Source of the DNA: Flammeovirga kamogawensis
GTDB lineage: Bacteria > Bacteroidota > Bacteroidia > Cytophagales > Flammeovirgaceae
NCBI RefSeq assembly: GCF_018736065.1
Contig: NZ_CP076128.1
Span: 3,635,501 to 3,699,500 of the forward strand
Length of the DNA stretch: 64,000 bases
Direction of reading: 5' to 3'
Shown: one piece after another, positions 55,001 through 63,716 of the stretch
How the letters are laid out: each line of letters begins with the position of its first letter
Numbering within the stretch: the stretch's first letter is position 1
The notes under the pieces: model-generated
What the model was told of the DNA's origin: nothing
The model's input: only the letters and a program-made list of their open reading frames with translations
Databases searched by the model: none
Position numbers and translations under genes: made by a program

Positions 55001-55129
55001 GATACTCCAGATTTAGAAGGTAAATCAAGAGAAGAACTAGAAGCTTTAAAGACTGTGTTTGAAAAGAACGCAGGTGTTTCTAGACAAGTATTTTCTGAAT
55101 CTTATCAGAAGATGACTTCAGCAAGATAA
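52034..55129 (+). CDS. DUF2723 (TMEM260-like) membrane protein, paralogue 1
   Basis: 1031 residues, about ten to twelve membrane helices in the first ~600. The DUF2723 signature is clear: TMEETASFWDCGEFIAVSYK with Asp35, then VPHPPGAPFFLL; later NSPPVEPRERDYIYAASF and CAENAILFTGGDNDTFPLWY. The fold is that of GT-C glycosyltransferases, and eukaryotic TMEM260 with this domain is a protein O-mannosyltransferase. A role in protein O-glycosylation is an inference. The C-terminal third is soluble and TPR-like. Tandem paralogue follows. Confidence 0.88.
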   Translation: MNEFKRTNNLIGWTVFLISLAVYTITMEETASFWDCGEFIAVSYKLMVPHPPGAPFFLLLNRLFSFLAFGDVLKVAWWINFQSAFMSALTILFLYWSIVMLGMKVIKQKAEGYELKDKVLLFGSAAVGALAYTFSDSFWFSAVEAEVYAMSSAFTALVFWAILKWEFIEDNASSNRWLIMIAYIIGLSIGVHLENLLCLPALAMIYYYKKYPNTISVKGTIIAMVAGGAIILGIIIIVIPGLPSIAFSIDKIFVNTFGTSFGTGGLLFSFTLIFALAYGVYYTQSKEMVTLNNFLLGVSFILVGYMSYTLVIIRSNQETPINENAPDDLLGYVSYLKREQYGDRPLLYGPTYDAEHVNTVENGDKYREANKGGKDFYEVYDHKTKAEYAKRDMMLFPRMYSRQPHHAQLYREWAGIAPGEKPTLVNNFVFFFRYQLGHMYLRYFMWNFAGRESDEKDAGYLLPWDDLEDLPELLQENKARANFYLLPLILGILGAFYQYKKDKKNFFVVGILFITLGAALVVYLNSPPVEPRERDYIYAASFYAFAMWIGFGALALGEFLSEKMGANGVYAGVGMSFIVPIVMGINGWDGHDRSNRFHSVDQARNTLASCAENAILFTGGDNDTFPLWYVQNVEGFRTDVRVAVLSYFSTGWYLDQMRQTQYKSMPLPLSISSENYREGKNDYVPLVEDERAKNGVNLKAYLQSVNSNNPVTQVGLQGGQSTAKLLSRVFILDVDSAAVVNSGIIPKGMENRVQTKMAWRLKNDKTYIFKNELALLDLIASNDWKRPIYFNNTSANTINMDLRSYLYLEGMTYRLLPIRTESSGGEVGEVNVGVMLDNLKKFAFRGLQDESVYYDDEYRKFGANTRNNVYRLAETLYYDALMQDDPSKMKQSKETLDWILKMVPDETIPYSFYAPKYMDLYYRLGDIETANKIFDLLVRRDAENVKYYSETGKGTESVARRSLITLQQLTQIFEGNVKDVNQRLAQLSPDTPDLEGKSREELEALKTVFEKNAGVSRQVFSESYQKMTSAR

Positions 55130-55153
55130 GTTGAAGAAATTATAAGCTATGAG

Positions 55154-55191
55154 AAAGTCGTTACTTTAGAAATAAGGTAACGACTTTTTTT
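55154..55191 (+). terminator. Intrinsic terminator after DUF2723 paralogue 1
   Basis: AAAGTCGTTACTTT and AAGGTAACGACTTT form a stem with one G-T pair, followed by T's, 24 bases after the stop. Confidence 0.85.
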
Positions 55192-55220
55192 GTCTTTAAA
55201 TTTAGGTTTTAATAAAACCT

Positions 55221-55228
55221 TACTTTTG
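55221..55228 (+). promoter_or_regulatory. Candidate -7 element for DUF2723 paralogue 2
   Basis: TACTTTTG matches TAnnTTTG; it lies between the terminator of paralogue 1 and the start of paralogue 2, suggesting separate transcription. No good -33 TTG, so moderate to low confidence. Confidence 0.35.
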
Positions 55229-55316
55229 TTAATATCAATAAAAAGAGTAGTGATGAGTTATAGATAATTAATAACTTAAAATTCCAATTATCTGACCTCT
55301 GATAAATACTCTAAAA

Positions 55317-58300
55317 ATGAACGAACTCAAAAAAACTAACAATTTAATAGGATGGATACTATTTCTAGTATCATTATCTGTGTATACCATTACAATGGAA
55401 GAGACTGCTAGTTTCTGGGATTGTGGTGAATTTATTGCTGTATCATACAAATTAATGGTACCTCACCCTCCAGGAGCACCATTTTTCTTATTATTTAATC
55501 GCCTTTTCTCTTTTCTAGCTCTAGGAAATGTATTGAAAGTAGCATGGTGGATTAATTTCCAATCAGCATTTATGAGTGCACTAACAATTTTATTCCTGTA
55601 TTGGTCTATTGTTATGCTTGGTATGAAAGTACTTAAACAAAAAGCTGAAGATTATGTACTGAAAGATAAAGTTGTACTTTTTGGATCTGCTGCGGTAGGT
55701 GCATTAGCATATACATTCTCTGATTCATTTTGGTTTTCTGCTGTAGAAGCAGAAGTATATGCAATGTCATCAGCGTTTACTGCAGCTGTGTTTTGGGCTA
55801 TTTTAAAATGGGAATTTATAGAAGATAATTCGGCATCGAATAGATGGCTAATTATGATTGCTTACATCATTGGTTTATCTATTGGTGTTCATTTAGAGAA
55901 CTTACTTTGTTTGCCTGCTTTGGCAATGATTTACTATTATAAAAAGTATCCCAATTCAATTACATTCAAAGGAACATTGATTGCAATGGTTGTAGGTGGA
56001 GCAATCATTTTAGGGATCATCATAATTGTTATTCCAGGTTTACCCTCAATGGCATTCTCTGTTGATAAGGTGTTTGTAAATATATTTGGATTATCCTTTG
56101 GAATAGGAGGATTGGTCTTTTCAATAGTATTGGTACTTGCTTTAGTTTATGGAGTATATTACACTCAAAATAAACAGCAGGTAACATTAAATAATCTCTT
56201 GTTAGGAGTGTCATTTATTTTAGTTGGTTATATGAGTTATACACTTGTATTTATTCGTTCTAATCAAGAAACACCTATTAATGAAAATACTCCGGATGAT
56301 TTATTATCGTACGTATCTTATTTAAAAAGAGAACAATACGGAGAACGTCCTTTATTTTATGGGCCTACTTATAATTCAGAAGAAATTGGAGTTGAAGAAA
56401 TAGGGGCTAAATATAGAGAAGCAAATAAAAACGGAAAGGATTATTATGAAGTTTATGCTCAGAAAAGTAGACGTGAATATGATAAAAAAGATATGATGTT
56501 ATTTCCTAGATTATATTCTACCCAACCTCATCATAAACCGTTATATGAAGAGTGGGCAGGAATAGCATCAGGAGAGAAACCAACAATGTTAAATAACATA
56601 GTATTTTTCTTTAGATATCAGTTAGGACATATGTACCTAAGGTATTTTATGTGGAATTTTGCAGGAAGAGAAAGTGATGAAAAAGATGCTAGTTATTTAT
56701 TACCATGGGATGATTTAGAAGACTTACCAGAACTTCTTCAAAAGAATAAAGCACGAACAAATTTTTATTTATTGCCATTAGCATTAGGCTTATTAGGTGT
56801 GTTTTATCAGTATAAAAAAGATAAAAAGAACTTCTTTGTTGTTGCAGTATTATTTATAACACTTGGTGTTGCTTTGGTATTTTACTTAAACTCACCACCA
56901 GTAGAACCTCGTGAAAGAGATTATATTTATGCAGCTTCGTTTTATGCATTTGCCATTTGGATAGGATTTGGGGTATTAGCAGTTGGAAACTTTTTATCAG
57001 ATAAAGTAGGAAATAATGGAGTTTATGCTGGTGTAGGGTTGAGCTTTATAGTACCTATTATAATGGGTATAAACGGTTGGGATGGTCATAACAGATCAAA
57101 CCGTTATTATTCTGTAGATCAAGCGAGAAACACATTAGCAAGTTGTGCAGAAAATGCCATTTTATTTACCGGAGGAGATAATGATACATTTCCATTATGG
57201 TATGTACAGAATGTAGAAGGTTTTAGAACAGACATTCGTGTTGTTGTGTTAAGTTACTTTCAGGCAGATTGGTATATTAAACAAATGCATCAGCAACAAT
57301 ATGAGTCTAATCCATTGCCTTTACAATTATCGAATAATGTATATCAAGAAGGGAATAATGAAATAATACCTTTAATTGAAGTAGAACAGGCACAGTATGG
57401 TGTTAATATGAATGCGTATATAAATGCTATTAAAAAAGGAGATCCAATAACTAAGGTTGAATTACAAAATGGTACTTCTATTAACCGTTTACTATCTAAA
57501 ACTTTTGTACTAGATGTTGATAGTAATAGAATTGCTCAAAGTAAATTACTACCTGATAATCTTAAGGAACGAGTAGTATCTAAAATGGTGTGGAGCTTAA
57601 AGCCAAACAAAAAAAGCATTTATAAAAATGAACTAGCCTTATTAGATTTAATAGTATCGAACAATTGGGAACGTCCAATATATTTTAATAATACCTCTGC
57701 AGGTACCATTAATATGGATTTTAGTAATTACTTATATCTAGAAGGAATGGCGTTTAGATTATTACCAATTCATAACGAGAATACTTTTGGAGAACTAGGT
57801 GAAGTTAATGTTGAAGTAATGCAAGAAAATTTAAAGAATTTTGCATTTAGAGGTCTTCAAGATGAAAGTGTTTATTATGATGGAGAATATCAAAAGATGG
57901 CATTAAATACTAGAAACAGTGTTTATAGATTAGCCGAAAAGTTATATTATGACTCACTGTTGGAAGATAATTTATCTAAAAAGAAACAATCTAAGAAAAC
58001 ATTAGATTGGATATTAACTACAATTCCAGATAAAACAATACCGTATAGTTTCTATGCACCTAAGTTTATGGGATTATATTATAAACTAGGCGATACAGCA
58101 GCTGCTGAGGAAATATTTGAAAAATTACTTCAACGTTCCTCAGAAAATTTATCATATTATTCTACAACAGGTAAAGGAGAAGTCAATATATCATATAGTA
58201 TTTTGAGAAACCTATCACAATTTTTTGAGAGTAGCTTAAAAGATATAAATCAGAGGTTATCTCAATTATCTCCTGAAACACCAGATTTTGAAGGGAAATC

Positions 58301-58403
58301 AAAAGAAGAACTTGAAATTTTGAAGTCTGTATATGAAAAGAATGCCACTCTTTCTAGAAATACATTTTTAGAAACGTATCAGATGATGACCTCTGGAAGT
58401 TAG
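55317..58403 (+). CDS. DUF2723 (TMEM260-like) membrane protein, paralogue 2
   Basis: 1028 residues, near-identical to paralogue 1 over the membrane part (same WDCGEF, HPPGAPFF, RERDYIYAASFYAFA and GGDNDTFPLWYVQN segments), with more divergence around residues ~640-700 and ~770-1028. Both have intact DUF2723 motifs, so both look functional. An old tandem duplication; the soluble C-terminal domain may have gained different specificity. Confidence 0.88.
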   Translation: MNELKKTNNLIGWILFLVSLSVYTITMEETASFWDCGEFIAVSYKLMVPHPPGAPFFLLFNRLFSFLALGNVLKVAWWINFQSAFMSALTILFLYWSIVMLGMKVLKQKAEDYVLKDKVVLFGSAAVGALAYTFSDSFWFSAVEAEVYAMSSAFTAAVFWAILKWEFIEDNSASNRWLIMIAYIIGLSIGVHLENLLCLPALAMIYYYKKYPNSITFKGTLIAMVVGGAIILGIIIIVIPGLPSMAFSVDKVFVNIFGLSFGIGGLVFSIVLVLALVYGVYYTQNKQQVTLNNLLLGVSFILVGYMSYTLVFIRSNQETPINENTPDDLLSYVSYLKREQYGERPLFYGPTYNSEEIGVEEIGAKYREANKNGKDYYEVYAQKSRREYDKKDMMLFPRLYSTQPHHKPLYEEWAGIASGEKPTMLNNIVFFFRYQLGHMYLRYFMWNFAGRESDEKDASYLLPWDDLEDLPELLQKNKARTNFYLLPLALGLLGVFYQYKKDKKNFFVVAVLFITLGVALVFYLNSPPVEPRERDYIYAASFYAFAIWIGFGVLAVGNFLSDKVGNNGVYAGVGLSFIVPIIMGINGWDGHNRSNRYYSVDQARNTLASCAENAILFTGGDNDTFPLWYVQNVEGFRTDIRVVVLSYFQADWYIKQMHQQQYESNPLPLQLSNNVYQEGNNEIIPLIEVEQAQYGVNMNAYINAIKKGDPITKVELQNGTSINRLLSKTFVLDVDSNRIAQSKLLPDNLKERVVSKMVWSLKPNKKSIYKNELALLDLIVSNNWERPIYFNNTSAGTINMDFSNYLYLEGMAFRLLPIHNENTFGELGEVNVEVMQENLKNFAFRGLQDESVYYDGEYQKMALNTRNSVYRLAEKLYYDSLLEDNLSKKKQSKKTLDWILTTIPDKTIPYSFYAPKFMGLYYKLGDTAAAEEIFEKLLQRSSENLSYYSTTGKGEVNISYSILRNLSQFFESSLKDINQRLSQLSPETPDFEGKSKEELEILKSVYEKNATLSRNTFLETYQMMTSGS

Positions 58404-58422
58404 GATAAAGAAAATTGATTAG

Positions 58423-58470
58423 AAGAAGGCTATTCCTCCATTTTTGGTAGGAATAGCCTTCTTTCGTTTT
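58423..58470 (+). terminator. Intrinsic terminator after DUF2723 paralogue 2
   Basis: AAGAAGGCTATTCCT and AGGAATAGCCTTCTT form a 15-bp perfect stem with an 11-base loop, followed by T-rich sequence. Confidence 0.9.
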
Positions 58471-58575
58471 TAATAATAACACATAATTATCCAATTTGTG
58501 TTCATCACTTTATAGATCAATTTTTTTTAATTAATATGGGTCATCAATTGTCATTCATATTTCCATAGTTACAAG

Positions 58576-59553
58576 ATGTTACACGAACTTAAAAACATTA
58601 TTCATACAGTTTATAAGGCAAAACAGCACAAAATAAAGGCTGTGCTTGTTACTGTGGTAGGTTTAGATGGCTCTTCTTATAGAAAGCCGGGTGTTCGGAT
58701 GTTGATATTAGAAAATGATGAAATGATAGGGGCAGTAAGTGGTGGCTGTGTAGAAAAAGAAATTCTAAAGCAGTCTCAAAGGGTTTTTAAGACAGGAAAA
58801 GCACTTTTAATAAATTACGATGGGAGGTATCGGTTAGGATGTGAAGGTATTTTAACCATCCTTATAGAACCTTTTGATATATCTGAAAATTTCTATTCTA
58901 ATTTCAATAATGCAGTAAAACAAAGAGATGTAATAACTATTGAAAGTCATTACTCATTAACGGACCGAAATGGTATTTCAATCTTTTCATTTGATAAAAA
59001 AAAGCAAGAGAATAGTGCGTACACAAAAGTATTTAAAGAAGAGTTAAAACCTGAATTTCATTTATATATTTTAGGTGTAGAACATGATGCTGTGGTACTT
59101 TGTAAATATGCAGTCATGACAGGATGGAAGGTAACAATTGTAGCAGCTCCATTAAATACTAATGTTATAGAAGATTTTCCTGGAGCATCTAATTTGATGA
59201 AAATTGAAGCAGAAGAGGTGGGGCATTTAAAGATGGACAAACATTCAGGAGTTATGATTATGACACATAGTTTTGTGAAAGATTTAAAATACCTTTTAAC
59301 CATAACTCAGCAACCAATAGCTTACCTTGGTTTACTTGGAGCAAATAAGCGAACAGAAAAATTAAAAGAACAATTATTTGATTATCAACCAGACCTTGAT
59401 TTTGAATTTATTGAAAAAATTAATGGACCAGCTGGTTTAAATATTGGTGCAATTACTCCAGAAGAAATAGCTATTTCTATAGTTGCAGAGGTATTAGCAA
59501 TACTAAGAAATAAGTCAGTACAACTTACAAATACAGTTAGTATTTATGGATAA
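58576..59553 (+). CDS. XdhC/CoxI-family molybdenum-enzyme maturation factor
   Basis: 325 residues. XdhC/CoxI domain (GSSYRKPGVRMLI, AVSGGCVEKEIL) and a C-terminal Rossmann-type XdhC_C domain (HLYILGVEHDAVVLCKYA, YLGLLGANKRTEKLKEQL, GPAGLNIGAITPEEIAISI). XdhC binds molybdopterin cofactor, promotes its sulfuration and delivers it to the hydroxylase. First gene of the four-gene operon; overlaps the next gene by 8 bases. Confidence 0.92.
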   Translation: MLHELKNIIHTVYKAKQHKIKAVLVTVVGLDGSSYRKPGVRMLILENDEMIGAVSGGCVEKEILKQSQRVFKTGKALLINYDGRYRLGCEGILTILIEPFDISENFYSNFNNAVKQRDVITIESHYSLTDRNGISIFSFDKKKQENSAYTKVFKEELKPEFHLYILGVEHDAVVLCKYAVMTGWKVTIVAAPLNTNVIEDFPGASNLMKIEAEEVGHLKMDKHSGVMIMTHSFVKDLKYLLTITQQPIAYLGLLGANKRTEKLKEQLFDYQPDLDFEFIEKINGPAGLNIGAITPEEIAISIVAEVLAILRNKSVQLTNTVSIYG

Positions 59554-60139
59554 GAAATTAGCCATATTAATTGTTGCAGCAGGAGCGTCTAAACGGTTGG
59601 GAAGACCGAAACAACTACTAAAATGGAGAGGAGAAACATTATTAAACCATTGTATTGAAAAGGTAAGTGTTCTAGAAGAATCAACCACTTTTTTAATTTT
59701 AGGCGCTTATAAAAATGAAATAGAAGATAGTTTAAAATCAAAAACTATTAATGTGATTGATAACCAAAATTGGAATGAGGGGTTAGGGAGCTCTATTCGT
59801 GAAGGAATTTATCACATCAAACAAAAAAAATATACAGATGTACTTATTGTTTTAAGTGATTTACCTCTTTTATCAATACATTATATAAAAGTATTAATTG
59901 CCTCATATTATTCATCCTCTAAAAAAATAGCAGTAACTTCTTATGGAAACGTGAAGGGAGTTCCGGTTATATTTAATGAGCGATATTTTTCAGATCTTTT
60001 ACAATTGAAAGGCGATGAAGGAGCAAAAAAAATAGTACAGAAATTTAAAGAGGATACCTTGGTTTTAGAATCTGATGTTCCATATATAGATATTGATACA
60101 GAAGAGGCTTATTTGGCTTTACTTCAACTAGATAAATAA
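59546..60139 (+). CDS. MocA/MobA-like molybdenum cofactor nucleotidyltransferase
   Basis: 197 residues. NTP-transferase signature ILIVAAGASKRLGRPKQLL, then GLGSSIREGI and LSDLPLLS. Adds CMP (MocA) or GMP (MobA) to molybdopterin. In operons with xanthine-dehydrogenase-family enzymes the MocA role (MCD cofactor) is expected. The start ATG overlaps the XdhC gene by 8 bases; the next gene begins 8 bases after. Confidence 0.9.
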   Translation: MDKKLAILIVAAGASKRLGRPKQLLKWRGETLLNHCIEKVSVLEESTTFLILGAYKNEIEDSLKSKTINVIDNQNWNEGLGSSIREGIYHIKQKKYTDVLIVLSDLPLLSIHYIKVLIASYYSSSKKIAVTSYGNVKGVPVIFNERYFSDLLQLKGDEGAKKIVQKFKEDTLVLESDVPYIDIDTEEAYLALLQLDK

Positions 60140-60146
60140 CAAAAAT

Positions 60147-60605
60147 ATGCCAGAATATACACTCAAAGTAAACAACAAACTACGCACTTTTAATGTGGAA
60201 GCTGATACCCCTCTTTTATGGGTATTAAGAGATGAATTAAATTTAGTAGGAACAAAATATGGTTGCGGAATAGGACAATGTGGTGCATGTACCGTACATC
60301 TTAATGGCATTGCAATAAGAAGTTGCAGTTTTCCAATTACAGATGTGATAGACCAAGAAATAACAACAATTGAAGGATTGTCAGAAAATGCAGACCATCC
60401 ATTACAAGAAGCATGGGTAGAATTAGATGTTCCGCAATGTGGTTACTGCCAAAGTGGTCAAATTATGACTGCAGCAGCTTTCTTAAAAGATAATCCAGCT
60501 CCTTCTGTTGTAGATATTCGTAATGCAATGCATGGTAATATTTGCAGGTGTGCAGCATATAACAGAATAGAAAAAGCAGTGGCATTAGCAGCAACAAAAT
60601 CCTAA
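60147..60605 (+). CDS. 2Fe-2S subunit of a molybdenum hydroxylase (IorA-like)
   Basis: 152 residues. First cluster: Cys40, Cys45, Cys48 (GCGIGQCGAC) and Cys60. Second cluster: Cys98, Cys101 (CGYC) and Cys133, Cys135 (ICRC). This is the small electron-transfer subunit of xanthine-oxidase-family enzymes such as isoquinoline 1-oxidoreductase. It has no Tat signal and would ride with the large subunit. 18 bases before the large subunit gene. Confidence 0.94.
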   Translation: MPEYTLKVNNKLRTFNVEADTPLLWVLRDELNLVGTKYGCGIGQCGACTVHLNGIAIRSCSFPITDVIDQEITTIEGLSENADHPLQEAWVELDVPQCGYCQSGQIMTAAAFLKDNPAPSVVDIRNAMHGNICRCAAYNRIEKAVALAATKS

Positions 60606-60623
60606 CTACTAATTATTAATCAG

Positions 60624-62753
60624 ATGCAACCAAAAGAAGTAACACAACAAAGCAGACGTAATTTTCTAAAAACATCACTTTTAACAGGTGGTGGATTATT
60701 GATGGGATTAAATTTTTTAGGAACATCATGTGCAAAAAATGCAGAAATGCCTAAGTCTATTGAGGATTTAGACTTTCAATCTTTCAATGCCTATTTAAAA
60801 ATAGCAGATAATAATACAGTTTCTATTTATGCTCCCAATCCAGAAATTGGACAAGGGGTAAAAACTTCCATGCCCATGATTATTGCCGAGGAGTTAGATA
60901 TTCCTTGGGAAAATGTTGTTGTTGTACAAGCAGGTTTAAATAGTGAATACAAACGCCAAGTGGCAGGAGGAAGTCAATCGATTCGTTTAGGGTGGAAAAA
61001 TTTAAGAAAGGCAGGAGCAACAGCTAAATTAATGTTACTGACTGCTGCTGCAAATAAATGGAATATTCCTGTTGAAGAATGTGTAGCTAAGCAAGGTGTA
61101 ATTACCAATAAGAAGGGTGATAGTATTAAATATGGAGATGTTGTTAACGAAGCAGCTCTATTAGAAATACCTAAAAAAGCACCTTTAAAAAATGTAGAAG
61201 ATTTTACTTTAATAGGTAAAGGAATTAAGAATGTTGATGTAGAAAAAATAGTAAAAGGAGAATCTCTATTTGGCTTAGATTATAAGTATGATGGGATGAA
61301 ATACGCTATGCTTCAACGTCCACCATTTGGAGCAAAGTTGGCTTCTTTTGATGATACAGATACTAAGAAGATAAAAGGAGTGCTAACGGTTGTTTCTTTT
61401 GATAATAAAGTTGCTGTAGTAGCCGAAAACACTTGGGCTGCTATGAAAGGAAAAGAAGCCTTGAAAGTTGAATGGAAAGAAATTAAAAAGAAGGAGTCTA
61501 CAGCTTATCATAATGAAATGATGTTAGCTGCTTTCGATAAAAAAGGAGTAGAACCAATGCAATCCAATGGTAATTTTAATACAGCAGTCAGGAATGCAGA
61601 TATGGTAATAGAACAACTTTATGAAGCTCCATTTTTACCTCATAACTGTATGGAACCACTAAACTTTTTTGCTCACGTAACAAAGAACAAAATACTATTG
61701 GTAGGCCCAACTCAGACCCCTAAAAATGCAGCTCAAAAAGTAGCAGGAAATTTAGGAAGAAAAGAAGAAGAGGTTGAAGTACAAATGACTCGTATGGGTG
61801 GTGGGTTTGGTAGAAGATTAAATACAGATTTTGCCGAAGAAGCTGCATATGTATCCAACCTTTCTGGTTATCCTGTTAAAGTAATTTTTACTAGAGAGGA
61901 TGATATGACGTCTGGAGTATATAGGCCAAGCGTTAAATATAAAATAAAGGCAACTATAAAAGGAGGGGAACTTACTGGGTATACTATACATGAAGCTGTT
62001 ATTAATAGAGGAATGTGGAAAGGTATATCAAAATATTTCCCAAATGGAGCAATTGAAAATTATGAAGTAAGATCTTCAGCTATTGAATGTGATACAACAA
62101 TTGGGTGGTGGCGTGCTCCTGTAACTAACTTTTTAGGTTTTGCACAAGAATCATTTTTAGATGATATCGCTTCAGAATTAAAAAAAGATCCTATACAATT
62201 TAGGTTATCATTATTAGATAATGCTAAGAGGAAAAAAGGAATACCTTATTCACCAAAAAGATTACAGGGAGTAATTAAACTTGTAGCAGAGAAAGGAAAT
62301 TGGGGTAAGGTAGAGAAAGGGGTTTACCAAGGATTTGCAGCTTACTTTAGTCATAATAGTTACATTGCTGAAATTGCAGATATAACAATAGAAAACAATA
62401 AACCTGTTGTGAAGAAAGTAACAGTAGCTGTTGATTGTGGTATTTTGATTAATAAATCAGGAGCAAAAAATCAGATAGAAGGTAGTGTAATTGATGGGAT
62501 AGGCCATGCATTATACGGGAATTTAGAGGTTAAAGATGGAGTAGCACAGGTAAATAATTTTGATCATTATCAATTAATAAGAATGAAAGATACCCCAATA
62601 GTATCGACTCATTTTATAGAAAGTTCAGAAAACCCGTCAGGTTTAGGAGAGCCAGGTTTACCTCCTGCAAGTGTTGCAGTTGCTAATGCATATAAAAAGG
62701 CTACAGGTAAGCGTATTACAAAACAGCCAATGATGAATGAAATGATTAGTTAA
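60624..62753 (+). CDS. Molybdopterin-binding subunit, Tat-exported (IorB-like)
   Basis: 709 residues. Twin-arginine signal: Arg11-Arg12 in SRRNFLK, then a hydrophobic stretch ending FLGTSC (Cys36), so it may be a Tat lipoprotein. Aldehyde-oxidase/xanthine-dehydrogenase molybdopterin domains: PEIGQGVKTSMPMI, GGGFGRRL, and the catalytic Glu in GLGEPGLPPASVAVANA. Best fit is isoquinoline 1-oxidoreductase beta subunit-like; actual substrate is unknown (aldehyde or N-heterocycle). Last gene of the operon. Confidence 0.92.
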   Translation: MQPKEVTQQSRRNFLKTSLLTGGGLLMGLNFLGTSCAKNAEMPKSIEDLDFQSFNAYLKIADNNTVSIYAPNPEIGQGVKTSMPMIIAEELDIPWENVVVVQAGLNSEYKRQVAGGSQSIRLGWKNLRKAGATAKLMLLTAAANKWNIPVEECVAKQGVITNKKGDSIKYGDVVNEAALLEIPKKAPLKNVEDFTLIGKGIKNVDVEKIVKGESLFGLDYKYDGMKYAMLQRPPFGAKLASFDDTDTKKIKGVLTVVSFDNKVAVVAENTWAAMKGKEALKVEWKEIKKKESTAYHNEMMLAAFDKKGVEPMQSNGNFNTAVRNADMVIEQLYEAPFLPHNCMEPLNFFAHVTKNKILLVGPTQTPKNAAQKVAGNLGRKEEEVEVQMTRMGGGFGRRLNTDFAEEAAYVSNLSGYPVKVIFTREDDMTSGVYRPSVKYKIKATIKGGELTGYTIHEAVINRGMWKGISKYFPNGAIENYEVRSSAIECDTTIGWWRAPVTNFLGFAQESFLDDIASELKKDPIQFRLSLLDNAKRKKGIPYSPKRLQGVIKLVAEKGNWGKVEKGVYQGFAAYFSHNSYIAEIADITIENNKPVVKKVTVAVDCGILINKSGAKNQIEGSVIDGIGHALYGNLEVKDGVAQVNNFDHYQLIRMKDTPIVSTHFIESSENPSGLGEPGLPPASVAVANAYKKATGKRITKQPMMNEMIS

Positions 62754-62897
62754 AATTATTTATAAAATTAAACTGCTCAAAAACAGTTGCTTATCAATTT
62801 TTAGTAAATGTTTTTTAACAATTCTGTCACAAAATAGAAGTAAAGTTGGTTTAAGGGTCATCGACAATTTAATTGATGAATTTTCAATTTTACATTT

Positions 62898-63701
62898 ATG
62901 TATATAATAATAGCTTTTTTCATACTTCACTGGTACACGTCGTTGTTTTTCCAGACATTCTTTTTACATAGATATGCAGCGCATGCTATGTTTACAATGT
63001 CTAAAAAAACAGAGAAAGTATTTTTTGTACTAACGTATATCTTCCAAGGTTCTAATTATTTAAGTGCCTATGGCTATGGTATTATGCATAGAATGCACCA
63101 TGCATTTGCAGATACTGAAGAAGATCCGCATTCACCAAAGTATTCACCATCGTTGTTTGCAATGATGTGGAAAACTAAAAATGTGTATACTGATATTTGT
63201 AAAGGGAAAGTTAAGGTAGATCCAAAATTTACTAAGAATGTACCTGAATGGCATTCATTTGATAAATTTGCAGGTAGTGGTCTTAGTAGATTAGCATGGG
63301 GAGCAGCATATTCTGCACTCTACATCTACTGTTACATGACTTATGATTTATCACCACTTATTTTTCTATTACTACCAATTCATTTCTTAATGTCGCCAGT
63401 TCATGGTGCTATTATTAACTGGTTTGCACATATCTATGGATATAGAAACTTTGAAGTAAGTGATACATCAACAAACTTCCTTCCTTTTGATTTCTTAATG
63501 ATGGGTGAATCATATCACAATAACCATCATGCAAGAGGATCAAGAGCAAATTTTGGAGGAATTAGATGGCACGAAATTGATCCAACATATTTAATTATTC
63601 TAGCACTTGATAAAACTGGTGTAATTAAGTTGAAGAATTCTGTGAACTCAGATAAATCTAAAGGCACAGAAAAAGAAAAAGATGTAGCAATGGCTATTTA
63701 A
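62898..63701 (+). CDS. Membrane fatty-acid (acyl-CoA) desaturase
   Basis: 267 residues. Three histidine boxes: HRYAAH, HRMHH (followed by AFADTEEDPHSP) and HNNHH in ESYHNNHHARGSR. Four membrane segments. Introduces a double bond into acyl chains for membrane fluidity. The third IS copy starts 15 bases after its stop. Confidence 0.92.
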   Translation: MYIIIAFFILHWYTSLFFQTFFLHRYAAHAMFTMSKKTEKVFFVLTYIFQGSNYLSAYGYGIMHRMHHAFADTEEDPHSPKYSPSLFAMMWKTKNVYTDICKGKVKVDPKFTKNVPEWHSFDKFAGSGLSRLAWGAAYSALYIYCYMTYDLSPLIFLLLPIHFLMSPVHGAIINWFAHIYGYRNFEVSDTSTNFLPFDFLMMGESYHNNHHARGSRANFGGIRWHEIDPTYLIILALDKTGVIKLKNSVNSDKSKGTEKEKDVAMAI

Positions 63702-63716
63702 TATAAATAGTTATGG

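Noticed and set aside
52034-58403. Tandem DUF2723 genes as an assembly artefact
   Set aside because: The paralogues differ throughout at synonymous sites and strongly in the C-terminal part, and have different intergenic regions.
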